Source: a virus
DNA: 38,308 nucleotides
Strand: one strand, 5' to 3'
Virus record (IMG/VR): IMGVR_UViG_3300038701_001077
Location: 1-38,308 of that record
The position numbers and the translations under genes are program-made. Shown here in pieces: positions 18,952 to 26,305 of the stretch. Under the pieces are notes generated by a model, which ran no database searches, was not told the DNA's origin, and saw only the letters and a program-made list of their open reading frames with translations. How positions within the stretch are numbered: the stretch's first letter is position 1; each line of letters starts with the position of its first letter.

Positions 18952-20901
18952 TTAGCGGCCCAAGACTTGCAAAAGGGCCTGTTGAACAGCCTGTTGAACT
19001 GCCTGCTGGAAAGCCGCGTCGATCTGGCCCGATTGCATGGCCATTTCCATCTGCGTCTTTGCCGCCTCTGCCTGCGCCTTGACGGCATCGGCTTCGTCCT
19101 CTGTGGCCCCTGCAAGCGTCTTGCGGATTTCCGCTTGCTGCTTGGCCTGCTCCATCTGCATGGCCTGCGCCTGCATGGCCTGCTGCTGCTGCATCGCCTG
19201 TTGCTCTTCTGGCGTCATATCCTCGGGGTCGATCATCCCCGGCGGGAGCATCTTCTTTAGCCGATCGGCCAGCTTGTCGGCGTCTGGCCAGTCCATCGAC
19301 TTGGCAATCAGGTCGCCCGCAACGGTCGCGGCCGCCGGGAATGCCTGAATAAACTGCATCATGCCTTCCTGAGTTTCCTGGCGGCGCGTCGAATAATTCG
19401 GGCCAACCGAAACCCGCACATCATACCGCCCGATATTGAGAGGATTCACCGGAACCGCGCCCGTCTGCGGATCGAATGTCATTCCGTTGACTTCGACCAT
19501 CTTCTCTTGGTCATCGTCACCGATCGTGCGGACAAAGCGGTTTGTGTCGTAAACCTTCGGAATCATATCCACGAGGATGCGCCCGCAATGGGCGATCGAC
19601 TTGGCAAGATTGTCGGAATAAATCGACGTGCTGATATCGCTTTCCATCTGGCGCTGCCTGATCGCAACGCCGGATGTTTCGTTGCTTCTACCGCCAAGCG
19701 CCGCGTCGTAAATGCCGGTCGTGGCGCGCATGTCGTCAGCCGCCTTGGCAATCTCCTGAAAGATCGCGGAAGAGGCGACAGGCGGCGGCATGCGCTGCGG
19801 TGGCGGGGCCTTTTCGTCCGGAACATAAGGCAGATAGGCGCGGTTCGTGTCGTTTGCCGTGGCCCAGATGCTTTCAAGCCCGCGCACTTGATTGACCGTC
19901 ACCATGTAAGGCGCTTTCGGCTGCAAAGCGCCAACCTCGGCGCCTGCCGATGTCCAAAAGTTGTAGAGCCGCGCCGGGTCTTTCGCGAACCGGATCACGG
20001 ACGTTCTCACAACCCGGTCACCGACATTCATTTCCTCGCCAATGACAGCGACAACCGGAATGTGGCGCCATGGCATTTCAACCGGGCCTTCAAGCACTTC
20101 CGCGCCGTTGATCTTGGCCCAGCAAATCACATCGTCGTCAACTTCGCGAACGGCAACAAGGTCATTTGCTGCAACGGGGTTTTCAATCACCACGCCAGAC
20201 GCCAACATGCCGATCTTCTTTTTCCGGGTCTTTTTCCAGAAATATTCGGCAATGACGACTTCGCCCTCTTCGGTCCAATGATGCAGGATGTCGTTCGACT
20301 CGTCGTGGTCAGCATCAGCGCGGGCTTTGCCGGGATATTGCGCCTCGAAATCCTCGATCGTCATCCGATCCGTGATAAAGCAATATCGCGCATCTTCGCG
20401 GGTTGGCGTTCGGGCCGATGGGTCCCAATAGACCGCAAACGGGTTGTTGATGCGCTCGATCCTGATTTCCTGATTGAAACTGACCGGGCTTTCATACTCC
20501 GTCAGAACGCGAAACGCGCCCATGCCGCACTGCGCCGCGCTTTCCGCCGCGCCCTCGTAGACCGTCGAGGCATCCGACCTGTATTCGATATGACGAACGA
20601 TGCCAGACAGGACTTCGGCCCCGTCCTTGGTCGCCTCGTTGTCTGCCGGTGTGATCTTGATGGCTGGGTTTAGCCGCCGAATGTCGCCCGTGACTTGCCG
20701 CGCGAACTGCGGAAGCTGGTTGATCGTGATGACCGGACGGTTTGCGGTCTCACGCTCCCGCTTGATTTCATCCGGCCAATGCTTGCCCGCAAGGTGTTCG
20801 AGGTCGTCCAGCGCCTCTTCGCGGTTGTGCTCGTCTGCGTCTACTGCTTCGCCCATGCGCTTTCGGGCTTGGCGCAGAATGTCGTCCGGCGTCATCTTCA
20901 T
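18952..20901 (-). CDS. Portal protein, P22 type
   Basis: 649 aa from ATG 20901, which overlaps the TerL stop (ATGA); an in-frame GTG at 20913 is the alternative. The N-terminus ('HLAGKHWPDEIKRERE', 'RPVITINQLPQFARQVTGDI', 'NPAIKITPADNEA') is typical of P22-like portals. The C-terminal 100 residues are Gln/Met/Ala-rich ('EEQQAMQQQQAMQAQAMQME') and helical to the end, consistent with the long barrel helix of P22 gp1. It forms the dodecameric portal through which DNA is packaged and ejected. Confidence 0.9.
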   Translation of the reverse strand: MKMTPDDILRQARKRMGEAVDADEHNREEALDDLEHLAGKHWPDEIKRERETANRPVITINQLPQFARQVTGDIRRLNPAIKITPADNEATKDGAEVLSGIVRHIEYRSDASTVYEGAAESAAQCGMGAFRVLTEYESPVSFNQEIRIERINNPFAVYWDPSARTPTREDARYCFITDRMTIEDFEAQYPGKARADADHDESNDILHHWTEEGEVVIAEYFWKKTRKKKIGMLASGVVIENPVAANDLVAVREVDDDVICWAKINGAEVLEGPVEMPWRHIPVVAVIGEEMNVGDRVVRTSVIRFAKDPARLYNFWTSAGAEVGALQPKAPYMVTVNQVRGLESIWATANDTNRAYLPYVPDEKAPPPQRMPPPVASSAIFQEIAKAADDMRATTGIYDAALGGRSNETSGVAIRQRQMESDISTSIYSDNLAKSIAHCGRILVDMIPKVYDTNRFVRTIGDDDQEKMVEVNGMTFDPQTGAVPVNPLNIGRYDVRVSVGPNYSTRRQETQEGMMQFIQAFPAAATVAGDLIAKSMDWPDADKLADRLKKMLPPGMIDPEDMTPEEQQAMQQQQAMQAQAMQMEQAKQQAEIRKTLAGATEDEADAVKAQAEAAKTQMEMAMQSGQIDAAFQQAVQQAVQQALLQVLGR

Positions 20902-22274
20902 GAACCAAGCCACCCGCCTGCGCGGCCACGCGGGATGGCAAAGCGCGACACGTCCGCAATGGGCTGGGTCATATCCGGGAATAGGTCAGTCAGCGCCCAG
21001 ACGGCAGCGTCAAGCCGGTCAGGCGATCCTGTCCCCTGATACCCATCATTGGTCATCTGTGTCATTTGCGATTCCAATTCCGGAAAGCTGCCCACGTGGT
21101 GAACCCGGCCTTGCTCATAAAGCGCGGCGATCGGCTCTGCCCTGACGTGCTTGCCTCGTGTGGCGCGAACCTCTTTGACCTTCGCGTTCGGATCGAGGCT
21201 GCGGATGGTATGGGCGATCATGTCGCCGCCGTTGTTCACTTCGACCACCAAGGCGTCAGCCTGATGCATTCGGTATTTGACAAGCGCTTGCTTGGCCCAA
21301 TCCAGCGGCGTTCCTCTTAGCGATGCGTCCTCGACAACATAGGCTTCCGCGTCGTCCGCAATGCCTGCCACGATGATGCCGTGTTCGTCGCTGTCCTCTT
21401 CGCTCGTGACGGCCGGATCGATCGCCACAACAACGCGGGCTAGATCAGGCGCCCTGACAGCCCGGAACGTGTCCAGCGTGGCCTGCGTCCAAAGTGCGCC
21501 GGGAATGTCGCCAAGAATTTCGGCGTTGAGTTCCTGACGCCCTAGCCGTGTTCCTTCATATCGCTGTGTGATTTTCTCGACAAAGCCCGGCGCGAGGTTC
21601 GCCCGGTTGTCCGATGTTCTGCCCCGCGTGACGTGAACCTTGCCTTCCATGTTCGAGGCAATGGCCTTGATCAGATCGATCGGCCTTGGCGTAGTCGTAA
21701 CCAAGACGCGCGGATGTGTTCCAGCCCTCATACAAAATTGCAGCATGTCCCAGGTTTCGCGGGCGTAACGGTATTTCGCGAGTTCATCGACCCAAGCTAT
21801 TTCGAATTCCGGGCCGCGAAGCTGGTTTGGCTCTGTCCCGTTGTAGCCTAAAGCTGTGGCCCCGTTCGGCCACTCGACCCTAACGGGCTTGTATCTCACC
21901 TTTGGCGGATTATCCGGATAGATGCTGACGAGCCGCCGCACCATGACTTCTTCTAGGTCTTTCTGGGTTTCGGCCACGAGCGCGATTGACTTGACGCCTG
22001 CTTCGACCTGCTCCCTGATCCATTGCGCGCCGGTTTCTGTTTTGCCCCATCCACGTCCTGCGAGTGCAAGCCAGATGTCCCAGTCGCCATCGGGGGCGAT
22101 TTGATCGGGCCGGGCGAGGAAGCCGCGCCAGTCGTGAAGTAGGGCCTCGGCCTCCGCATCGGAGAGGCGCGATATGACGGCCTTACGCTCACTCAGCGTC
22201 AGCTTGGCCAGCCGTTCCGCTACGCTCTGCAATGGCTTCGAGGGCTGCAAGAACCTTTGCTGATCCGCTGCCAA
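20898..22274 (-). CDS. terL: Terminase large subunit
   Basis: Up to 458 aa. Walker A 'AGRGWGKT' (~72-79), Walker B with catalytic Glu 'FEIAWVDE' (~157-164), coupling motif 'TTTPR' (~193-197), and RNase-H-like nuclease acids Asp286 ('AIDPAVT'), Glu345 ('VVEVNNGG') and Asp422 ('RLDAAVWAL'). The early block 'LSDAEAEALLHDWRGFLARP' is like TerL of Rhodobacter GTAs and related phages. No ATG exists near the N-terminus: the frame offers TTG at 22274, 22250 and 22232, all inside the TerS gene, none with a well-spaced Shine-Dalgarno. Translation is probably coupled to terS and the exact start is uncertain. ATP-driven motor and headful or site-specific nuclease. Confidence 0.9.
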   Translation of the reverse strand: MAADQQRFLQPSKPLQSVAERLAKLTLSERKAVISRLSDAEAEALLHDWRGFLARPDQIAPDGDWDIWLALAGRGWGKTETGAQWIREQVEAGVKSIALVAETQKDLEEVMVRRLVSIYPDNPPKVRYKPVRVEWPNGATALGYNGTEPNQLRGPEFEIAWVDELAKYRYARETWDMLQFCMRAGTHPRVLVTTTPRPIDLIKAIASNMEGKVHVTRGRTSDNRANLAPGFVEKITQRYEGTRLGRQELNAEILGDIPGALWTQATLDTFRAVRAPDLARVVVAIDPAVTSEEDSDEHGIIVAGIADDAEAYVVEDASLRGTPLDWAKQALVKYRMHQADALVVEVNNGGDMIAHTIRSLDPNAKVKEVRATRGKHVRAEPIAALYEQGRVHHVGSFPELESQMTQMTNDGYQGTGSPDRLDAAVWALTDLFPDMTQPIADVSRFAIPRGRAGGWLGS

Positions 22275-22512
22275 CCTCTTCTGTCTTTATGGGATTGTCG
22301 GGGTCGCCGGAAATTGTCGTGGCGGACAAATCGGGCAACGTTTTCTTTAAGAGCGTCTCGATCGCTCGAATTCGGCTGGGGTCCAGTTCTACAACGTTTC
22401 CCGCGTCATCCAACTCATCAAGAGCAAAGCATTGCAACCGCTTAACGAGCTGTGTGGTCTTGATAGCCTCCCGGCTTCTTGCGTCCTGCTTGGGGTTGAG
22501 ACGTGCCGCCAT
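22189..22512 (-). CDS. terS: Putative terminase small subunit
   Basis: 107 aa from ATG 22512. 'AARLNPKQDARSREAIKTTQ' and 'LDPSRIRAIETLLKKTLPDL' are typical of short proteins found directly before phage TerL. The protein is basic at the N-terminus and acidic at the C-terminus. It should bind the packaging site and load TerL. The pac or cos site may lie within or near the gene, as in P22, but I cannot locate it. The gene is the first after the tandem terminators, and overlaps terL. Confidence 0.7.
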   Translation of the reverse strand: MAARLNPKQDARSREAIKTTQLVKRLQCFALDELDDAGNVVELDPSRIRAIETLLKKTLPDLSATTISGDPDNPIKTEEVGSGSAKVLAALEAIAERSGTAGQADAE

Positions 22513-22567
22513 ATCACAATTCCGCGCCTCGCATTCGGGCGCGCTCCTTGCTGGTGTTTGGGAAAGC

Positions 22568-22597
22568 AAAACCCCGCGCCGGTTTTTTCCGGGCGGG
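22568..22597 (-). terminator. Rho-independent terminator, distal of a tandem pair
   Basis: On the minus strand CCCGC-CCGG pairs with CCGG-GCGGG across an A6 loop: nine base pairs with one bulged base, followed by GTTTTGC. It lies seven bases beyond the first terminator and 55 bases before terS. Together they would stop leftward early transcription before the late genes unless it is antiterminated. Confidence 0.65.
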
Positions 22598-22603
22598 AAT
22601 GCG

Positions 22604-22632
22604 AAAAGGCCCGGCGGTTTCCCGTCAGGCCT
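22604..22632 (-). terminator. Rho-independent terminator between early and late genes
   Basis: On the minus strand AGGCCTGACGG pairs with CCGCCGGGCCT: 11 positions with one mismatch and one G-U pair, closed by a GAAA tetraloop and followed by TTTTCGC. It lies 57 bases after the stop of the 171-aa gene, the place of tR' behind lambda Q. Confidence 0.7.
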
Positions 22633-22688
22633 CTTGCGATAAGATACAGGAACCATGTTTTCGAGATCGGGTCAAGTGTTTTTGCCCC

Positions 22689-23204
22689 TCAATAACCAAG
22701 ACGATCGGCTACCTTGTCCATTGCCTCGCGGAACTTTGGCAAAGCCATCGGCACCCGGCAGAACACCGATTCCAGGTTCCTGTAGCAGATGCAGTCAACG
22801 ATCTCGGCTTCCTCTGCCGTGAGCGGCTTTCGGGCGCGGATGTGCCGCGATGTTGCCGCGACTTGAATATCGACCGCTGCATCGGGCTTCGGGCTGGACT
22901 GGACGCGCTCTTGCAGGGGCGATCCGCTTGATAGGCGCTCGACACTGAGCCACGCGACTTGCAGCTCTGTGGCGGCTTGCCATTGCCGCATTGTGAGCGT
23001 TCCCCGTTTGAGCATGGTGTCAATGACCATGACGCGGCGGCGGCGGGCGAAGTTGTTGGGGTTGCTGCCCTCGACAGGCTCCAGCACCGTTCCAGCTGTT
23101 GCGGCGGCGGTGCGGGGGCCATGGTCGCCGTTGGGGGGCAGATCAGCCGGAAGGGTGATTTTGCCGCCCTTGGTCTGGCGGATCTTGCGGCGCCGTTTTG
23201 CCAT
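22689..23204 (-). CDS. 171-aa protein in the lambda-Q position, DUF6456-like tail
   Basis: ATG 23204 has GGGAG seven bases upstream; an in-frame GTG at 23210 is less likely. The N-terminus is very basic ('MAKRRRKIRQTKGGKITLPA'), suitable for RNA or DNA binding. Residues ~55-165 ('MLKRGTLTMRQWQAATELQV', then 'LTAEEAEIVDCICYRN', ending 'PKFREAMDKVADRLGY') resemble the layout of the alphaproteobacterial DUF6456 domain, by pattern only. It is the last gene before the tandem terminators and the late operon. Position and basic N-terminus suggest a late regulator, perhaps an antiterminator. Function not shown. Confidence 0.6.
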   Translation of the reverse strand: MAKRRRKIRQTKGGKITLPADLPPNGDHGPRTAAATAGTVLEPVEGSNPNNFARRRRVMVIDTMLKRGTLTMRQWQAATELQVAWLSVERLSSGSPLQERVQSSPKPDAAVDIQVAATSRHIRARKPLTAEEAEIVDCICYRNLESVFCRVPMALPKFREAMDKVADRLGY

Positions 23205-23206
23205 GG

Positions 23207-23359
23207 TCACTCCCTCGCCAAGTCTTTGGTTGCAATGACGCGCGCCTGATCGTGAGCCGCCATGGCCCGTTCGCAGGCGGCTTTCACGTCAGCGGCGCGG
23301 ATGACGTGCTTGACCTTGCCCATGCTCGGGACGGCAAGGATCACTTCATAGCGGTTCAT
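23207..23359 (-). CDS. 50-aa hypothetical protein
   Basis: ATG 23359 overlaps the stop of the DnaA-domain-IV gene (ATGA), and the stop lies two bases before the next start with its Shine-Dalgarno inside the end of this gene. The sequence starts 'MNRYEVILAVPSMGKVKHVI' and continues 'RAADVKAACERAMAAH', a small alpha/beta protein resembling short phage proteins with a beta strand and one helix. Function unknown. Confidence 0.6.
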   Translation of the reverse strand: MNRYEVILAVPSMGKVKHVIRAADVKAACERAMAAHDQARVIATKDLARE

Positions 23360-24129
23360 TGCGCGGCCTCCGCTGCCCACGGCTCTATCGGGAGCGTGAT
23401 GGGTATCTGCCGGGTTGTCGCGCTGCTGTAGACCGCATGTGTCGCGTCTGCGTAGACAGTGCGGGTTGCGGGGCGCTCTGAGGGGGGCTGTGGGGCTTTT
23501 GGCAACCGCCAACGCATCATCTGCTTGGACATGTCCCCCTCGACCAAACCAGCATCGCGCAGCTTGCGCATCCGCATCCCAACGTGTCCGGGACTTCCAC
23601 CCGGCATCTGGTCTGCGATTTCGCGCGCGAACTTCGGGCCATCGCTTAGAATAGCCAAGACGCGGTCTTCGAAATCGGAAGCGTAGTCCGTTTTATCGAA
23701 TGCGCCCGGCAAACCCCAAAGCGTTGACTTCGCCTGCAACTGGCTGTCGATGATGTTGTCATTCCGAAGCCAGCGAAGGCGACAAGCAACGTGATGCACA
23801 GACATATGCGGGGCGACGATATCCCGAACCTGCGACGCAAACAGCGGCCCGGATTTCAGAGCTTTGATAACGTCTTTCGCAAATGTATCGTCTGTCTTTG
23901 TCATTTCGGATGCCTCCGATTGTATTGCATGGTGAACGCTGGTCTGGTCTCGGTTCATGACCTTGGCGATTGCCATCTTGTCACCGAGGCGCATGCGATA
24001 GGCTTTGGCCATTGCTGCGTGACGGGCCTGGACAATTTCCGCCTTGCGGCAATGGCCGAGGATATCTTCGACGGTGACGCCAGCGTCCTTTGCCGTTTGC
24101 GCGACGACTTGGTGGATTGCCCGGCTCAT
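23356..24129 (-). CDS. DnaA domain IV fused to two winged-helix domains
   Basis: 257 aa. Residues ~13-70 match the C-terminal DnaA-box-binding domain of DnaA: 'DILGHCRKAEIVQARHAAMA' and the signature-like 'NRDQTSVHHAI'. No AAA+ domain is present. Two winged-helix-like segments follow: ~84-145 ('DDTFAKDVIKALKSGPLFAS', 'CRLRWLRNDNII') and ~153-212 ('FEDRVLAILSDGPKFAREIA', 'MRMRKLRDAGLV'). It could bind DnaA boxes to steer or block host initiation, or serve as phage replication or regulatory protein. It lies just downstream of the O-like and P-position genes, overlapping the latter (ATGA). Confidence 0.72.
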   Translation of the reverse strand: MSRAIHQVVAQTAKDAGVTVEDILGHCRKAEIVQARHAAMAKAYRMRLGDKMAIAKVMNRDQTSVHHAIQSEASEMTKTDDTFAKDVIKALKSGPLFASQVRDIVAPHMSVHHVACRLRWLRNDNIIDSQLQAKSTLWGLPGAFDKTDYASDFEDRVLAILSDGPKFAREIADQMPGGSPGHVGMRMRKLRDAGLVEGDMSKQMMRWRLPKAPQPPSERPATRTVYADATHAVYSSATTRQIPITLPIEPWAAEAAQ

Positions 24130-24569
24130 GCCTGACGCCCTTCCGGCATCTTGCGCGGATCAAACCCAGCTGCGCGCAGAATCTCTGCGGCGGTCTCGCG
24201 GTCCACCGGCTTGCGCTCCGGTTCCGGTTCGGCCTTCGGCATCTGCGCCGCGACCTTCCGGCCTCTGGCTTGCTTGAGAAGCCCGGTGATATCACCAGGC
24301 GTCGGGCGGCGTCGCGGGTCATCGCGGTTCCATTTACGCAGCGCCCAGACAACTTGCTCGCGGGTCCACTCCTGCAATTCGTCGCACCACCATGCGAGTT
24401 GAGCGGCGCGGATTTCCTCGGCCTCGTGCGGCTGAAAATAGGCGCTCAGAACCACCTTCACCTCAGAAGCAATCGCTTGACGGTGATCGGCCAGCTCTTG
24501 CGGCGAAAGCGATTTGTCGTGCTGTGGAGTCGGCGTCGGGATGTCGCGGCGAACCAATGCGGTTGTCAT
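24126..24569 (-). CDS. 147-aa replication-associated protein (lambda P position)
   Basis: ATG 24569 has GGAGG five bases upstream. The central part ('VVLSAYFQPHEAEEIRAAQL', 'WWCDELQEWTREQVVWALRK', 'NRDDPRRRPTPGDITGLLKQ') is helical and recalls helicase-loader or primosome-type phage proteins in which a short 'RRRPTPGDI' segment follows a helical bundle. The gene overlaps the 3' end of the O-like gene by 107 bases, as expected of an O-P pair. I infer a helicase loader or adaptor. No ATPase motif is present. Confidence 0.6.
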   Translation of the reverse strand: MTTALVRRDIPTPTPQHDKSLSPQELADHRQAIASEVKVVLSAYFQPHEAEEIRAAQLAWWCDELQEWTREQVVWALRKWNRDDPRRRPTPGDITGLLKQARGRKVAAQMPKAEPEPERKPVDRETAAEILRAAGFDPRKMPEGRQA

Positions 24570-25170
24570 TCGGGCCTCCAATCTTTTCGGGGAATACGCC
24601 CTGCCATCCGTTCTCGATGCTGAGATCAAAAACGGCGTCCGGGTCAGGATGATTTGCCAGCTTGGAAACGAGGCGCTTGGCGGCCTCATGGGTCAGCGGT
24701 TTTTTCATCGCCTTGCGATGGGCTGCGAAGTCTCGCGCCGTGTCTGGCCTAACGACTTGGCAGAGAACGTCCGCAGGCGTTTCCCTACTCTTTGACGGTT
24801 CTATGGGGGTTCTTAACGGTTCGGGTGCATCTGCTGCGGGGTTTTCTGCATCCATCTGCGGGGTTTCTGCATCCATCTGCGGGGGTGCATTTCCTGCGGG
24901 GTGCATCTGCTGCGGGGTTTTTATCACGTATAGGTTGCAGTTTTTGCGCCCGCCTCCGGTCTCGATTTGCAGCCATCCGTCAGCTTCAAGTCGGCGAAGA
25001 ACCGCTTGGGCGCCTCGCTCCGATAGACACGTTCTGCGGCAAATTCCGGCGATGCTTGGCCAGCACTCGCCGCCCTCGTTGGCGTAGTCCGCAAGCGCGA
25101 GTAGGACAAACCTGTCGGACTGACGCAAAGGCCCATTTTCCCAAATCTGCGCCATCAGTTTGATGCTCAT
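24463..25170 (-). CDS. O-like replication initiator with HTH domain
   Basis: 235 aa; GGAGTAGGGA precedes the ATG and holds the methyltransferase stop. Residues ~6-70 are a winged helix typical of phage replication proteins: 'LRQSDRFVLLALADYANEGG', 'CWPSIAGICRRTCLSERGAQ', 'VLRRLEADGWLQIETGGGRK'. A Pro/Ala/Asp-rich linker (~84-125) follows, encoded by five iterons, then a C-terminal domain (~140-235). Layout, with an N-terminal DNA-binding domain and origin repeats inside the gene, matches lambda O. It should bind its own iterons to start phage replication. Confidence 0.78.
   Translation of the reverse strand: MSIKLMAQIWENGPLRQSDRFVLLALADYANEGGECWPSIAGICRRTCLSERGAQAVLRRLEADGWLQIETGGGRKNCNLYVIKTPQQMHPAGNAPPQMDAETPQMDAENPAADAPEPLRTPIEPSKSRETPADVLCQVVRPDTARDFAAHRKAMKKPLTHEAAKRLVSKLANHPDPDAVFDLSIENGWQGVFPEKIGGPNDNRIGSPRHPDADSTARQIAFAARAGRSPSSDCF
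24826..24917. repeat. Five iterons, probable phage replication origin
   Basis: Five direct repeats with consensus TGCAT-N3/4-CTGCGGGG start at 24826, 24847, 24868, 24886 and 24902 (periods 21, 21, 18, 16). Copies 1 and 5 are identical (TGCATCTGCTGCGGGG), copies 2 and 3 are identical (TGCATCCATCTGCGGGG), copy 4 is TGCATTTCCTGCGGGG. They lie in the middle of the O-like gene and encode its linker, as the lambda ori iterons do in O. A T-rich stretch (24917-24922 and beyond) flanks them. Confidence 0.8.
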
Positions 25171-25173
25171 TCC

Positions 25174-26301
25174 CTACTCCGCCGCAAACAGGTCAGAGCC
25201 GTGCTGTTCTGCCTCTTGCAGGTTAAGGTTGGCCTGCGCGGCATACTCGGGTTTCAACTCGAAACCGATATACTTCCGACGCGCCTTCACCGCCTCATAG
25301 CCCGTCGACCCGATGCCGTTGAACGGGTCCATGACCACATCACCGGGTCGCGTATAGAGGCGCAGGCACTTGCGAATAACGTCAAGCTGCAGCGGGCAAA
25401 CGTGCTTTTCGTCGTTCGCACCTTTGGCATTGCGGAAGTTGCGCAGGACGTTGCCTTGCTGGATATCCATCCAGACCGGCGATGCCAGCTTTTGCCATTC
25501 CATCACGTCAAACTCTGCGTCCTTGATGAGTTCGGTCAATACTTCGTCTGGTGGAGATCCGGCGCAAAGCCCTTGGCGCGTCAGGTCGTCAAGCCATTCC
25601 CTTGCGATGCGCAGAGCTTCTTTTGAAACAACAGGAACGCGCTCATAAATCGGATCCCAACCAAATCCGCAGCAGTCGTTTTCATCGGGTATATTTTCGC
25701 CATTGACGACGCCATCACAATCTCCGCACGACCATCCAGTAATTTTTGATGTGGTTCCAGTTTCCGGTGCCGCGTGTTGGATCGGACGCTCGTTTGGTGC
25801 GTCCTTGCGAAAGAACAGCATATAGTCCGGCATCCCGACGCGGTTCATGGCGCTGTCTTTGCGGATCTGCTTGTAGAGCAAGCCGATTGCCTTGGTGCGC
25901 TGCATTTCGACTACCGGGTCTTTCCAGATCGTCGCGCGGCCATGATAGACCAGCCCCGCCGCCGTATGCGCCCGGATAAGGTCGCCTGAAAAGTCTTGCA
26001 GCCCGATGGCCCCGTGCTTGCCCTTGCGCATGGGAAGGTCTGTGCAGTGAACACATGCGATGCGGCCAGGACGAAGAACCCGCGTCAGCGCGTCGGCAAA
26101 GAACGCATACTGCTCCATGAATGCGCCGCCTTCGCCAGCGTTGCCAAGGTCGCGCTCGCTGTCGCTGTAGACAAACAGATCCCCGAACGGTGGAGAAAAA
26201 ATGGCACAATCTACGCTGCTTTCAGGCATGGCATACATACCCTCGATGCAGTCGCTGTTGTGTAGCGCCCAAGAGATTCCTTGATATTCTGGTTCCTTCA
26301 T
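25174..26301 (-). CDS. DNA methyltransferase (N4/N6, beta-class order) with Cys insert
   Basis: 375 aa. ATG 26301 is preceded by GAGGAATAAAGGC, where the helicase stop lies, so this start beats an upstream one. Motif IV is 'SPPF' (36-39) and motif I 'DPFNGIGSTG' (325-334): catalytic motif before SAM-binding motif, the beta order. Ser in motif IV favours N4-cytosine, but N6-adenine is possible. Residues ~189-216 carry Cys192, 195, 210 and 211 ('GWSCGDCDG', 'ENDCCGFGWDP') in a locally AT-richer stretch. No restriction nuclease gene is nearby, so it is an orphan enzyme, coupled to the SNF2 helicase. Likely roles are protection from host restriction or marking of phage DNA. Confidence 0.88.
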   Translation of the reverse strand: MKEPEYQGISWALHNSDCIEGMYAMPESSVDCAIFSPPFGDLFVYSDSERDLGNAGEGGAFMEQYAFFADALTRVLRPGRIACVHCTDLPMRKGKHGAIGLQDFSGDLIRAHTAAGLVYHGRATIWKDPVVEMQRTKAIGLLYKQIRKDSAMNRVGMPDYMLFFRKDAPNERPIQHAAPETGTTSKITGWSCGDCDGVVNGENIPDENDCCGFGWDPIYERVPVVSKEALRIAREWLDDLTRQGLCAGSPPDEVLTELIKDAEFDVMEWQKLASPVWMDIQQGNVLRNFRNAKGANDEKHVCPLQLDVIRKCLRLYTRPGDVVMDPFNGIGSTGYEAVKARRKYIGFELKPEYAAQANLNLQEAEQHGSDLFAAE

Positions 26302-26305
26302 GCCT

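Noticed and set aside
19507-20673. Long plus-strand frame (388 codons) antisense to the portal gene
   Set aside because: Shadow of the portal gene; no recognisable domain and no matching neighbours on that strand.
22513-22545. AAGGAG followed by a six-codon frame (MRGAEL) just before terS, as a leader peptide
   Set aside because: Good Shine-Dalgarno spacing but only six codons, no regulatory structure tied to it; may be chance.
24826-24917. Short regular repeats as a CRISPR array
   Set aside because: Units of 16-17 bp with 0-5 bp between them, inside a coding gene; they are iterons.
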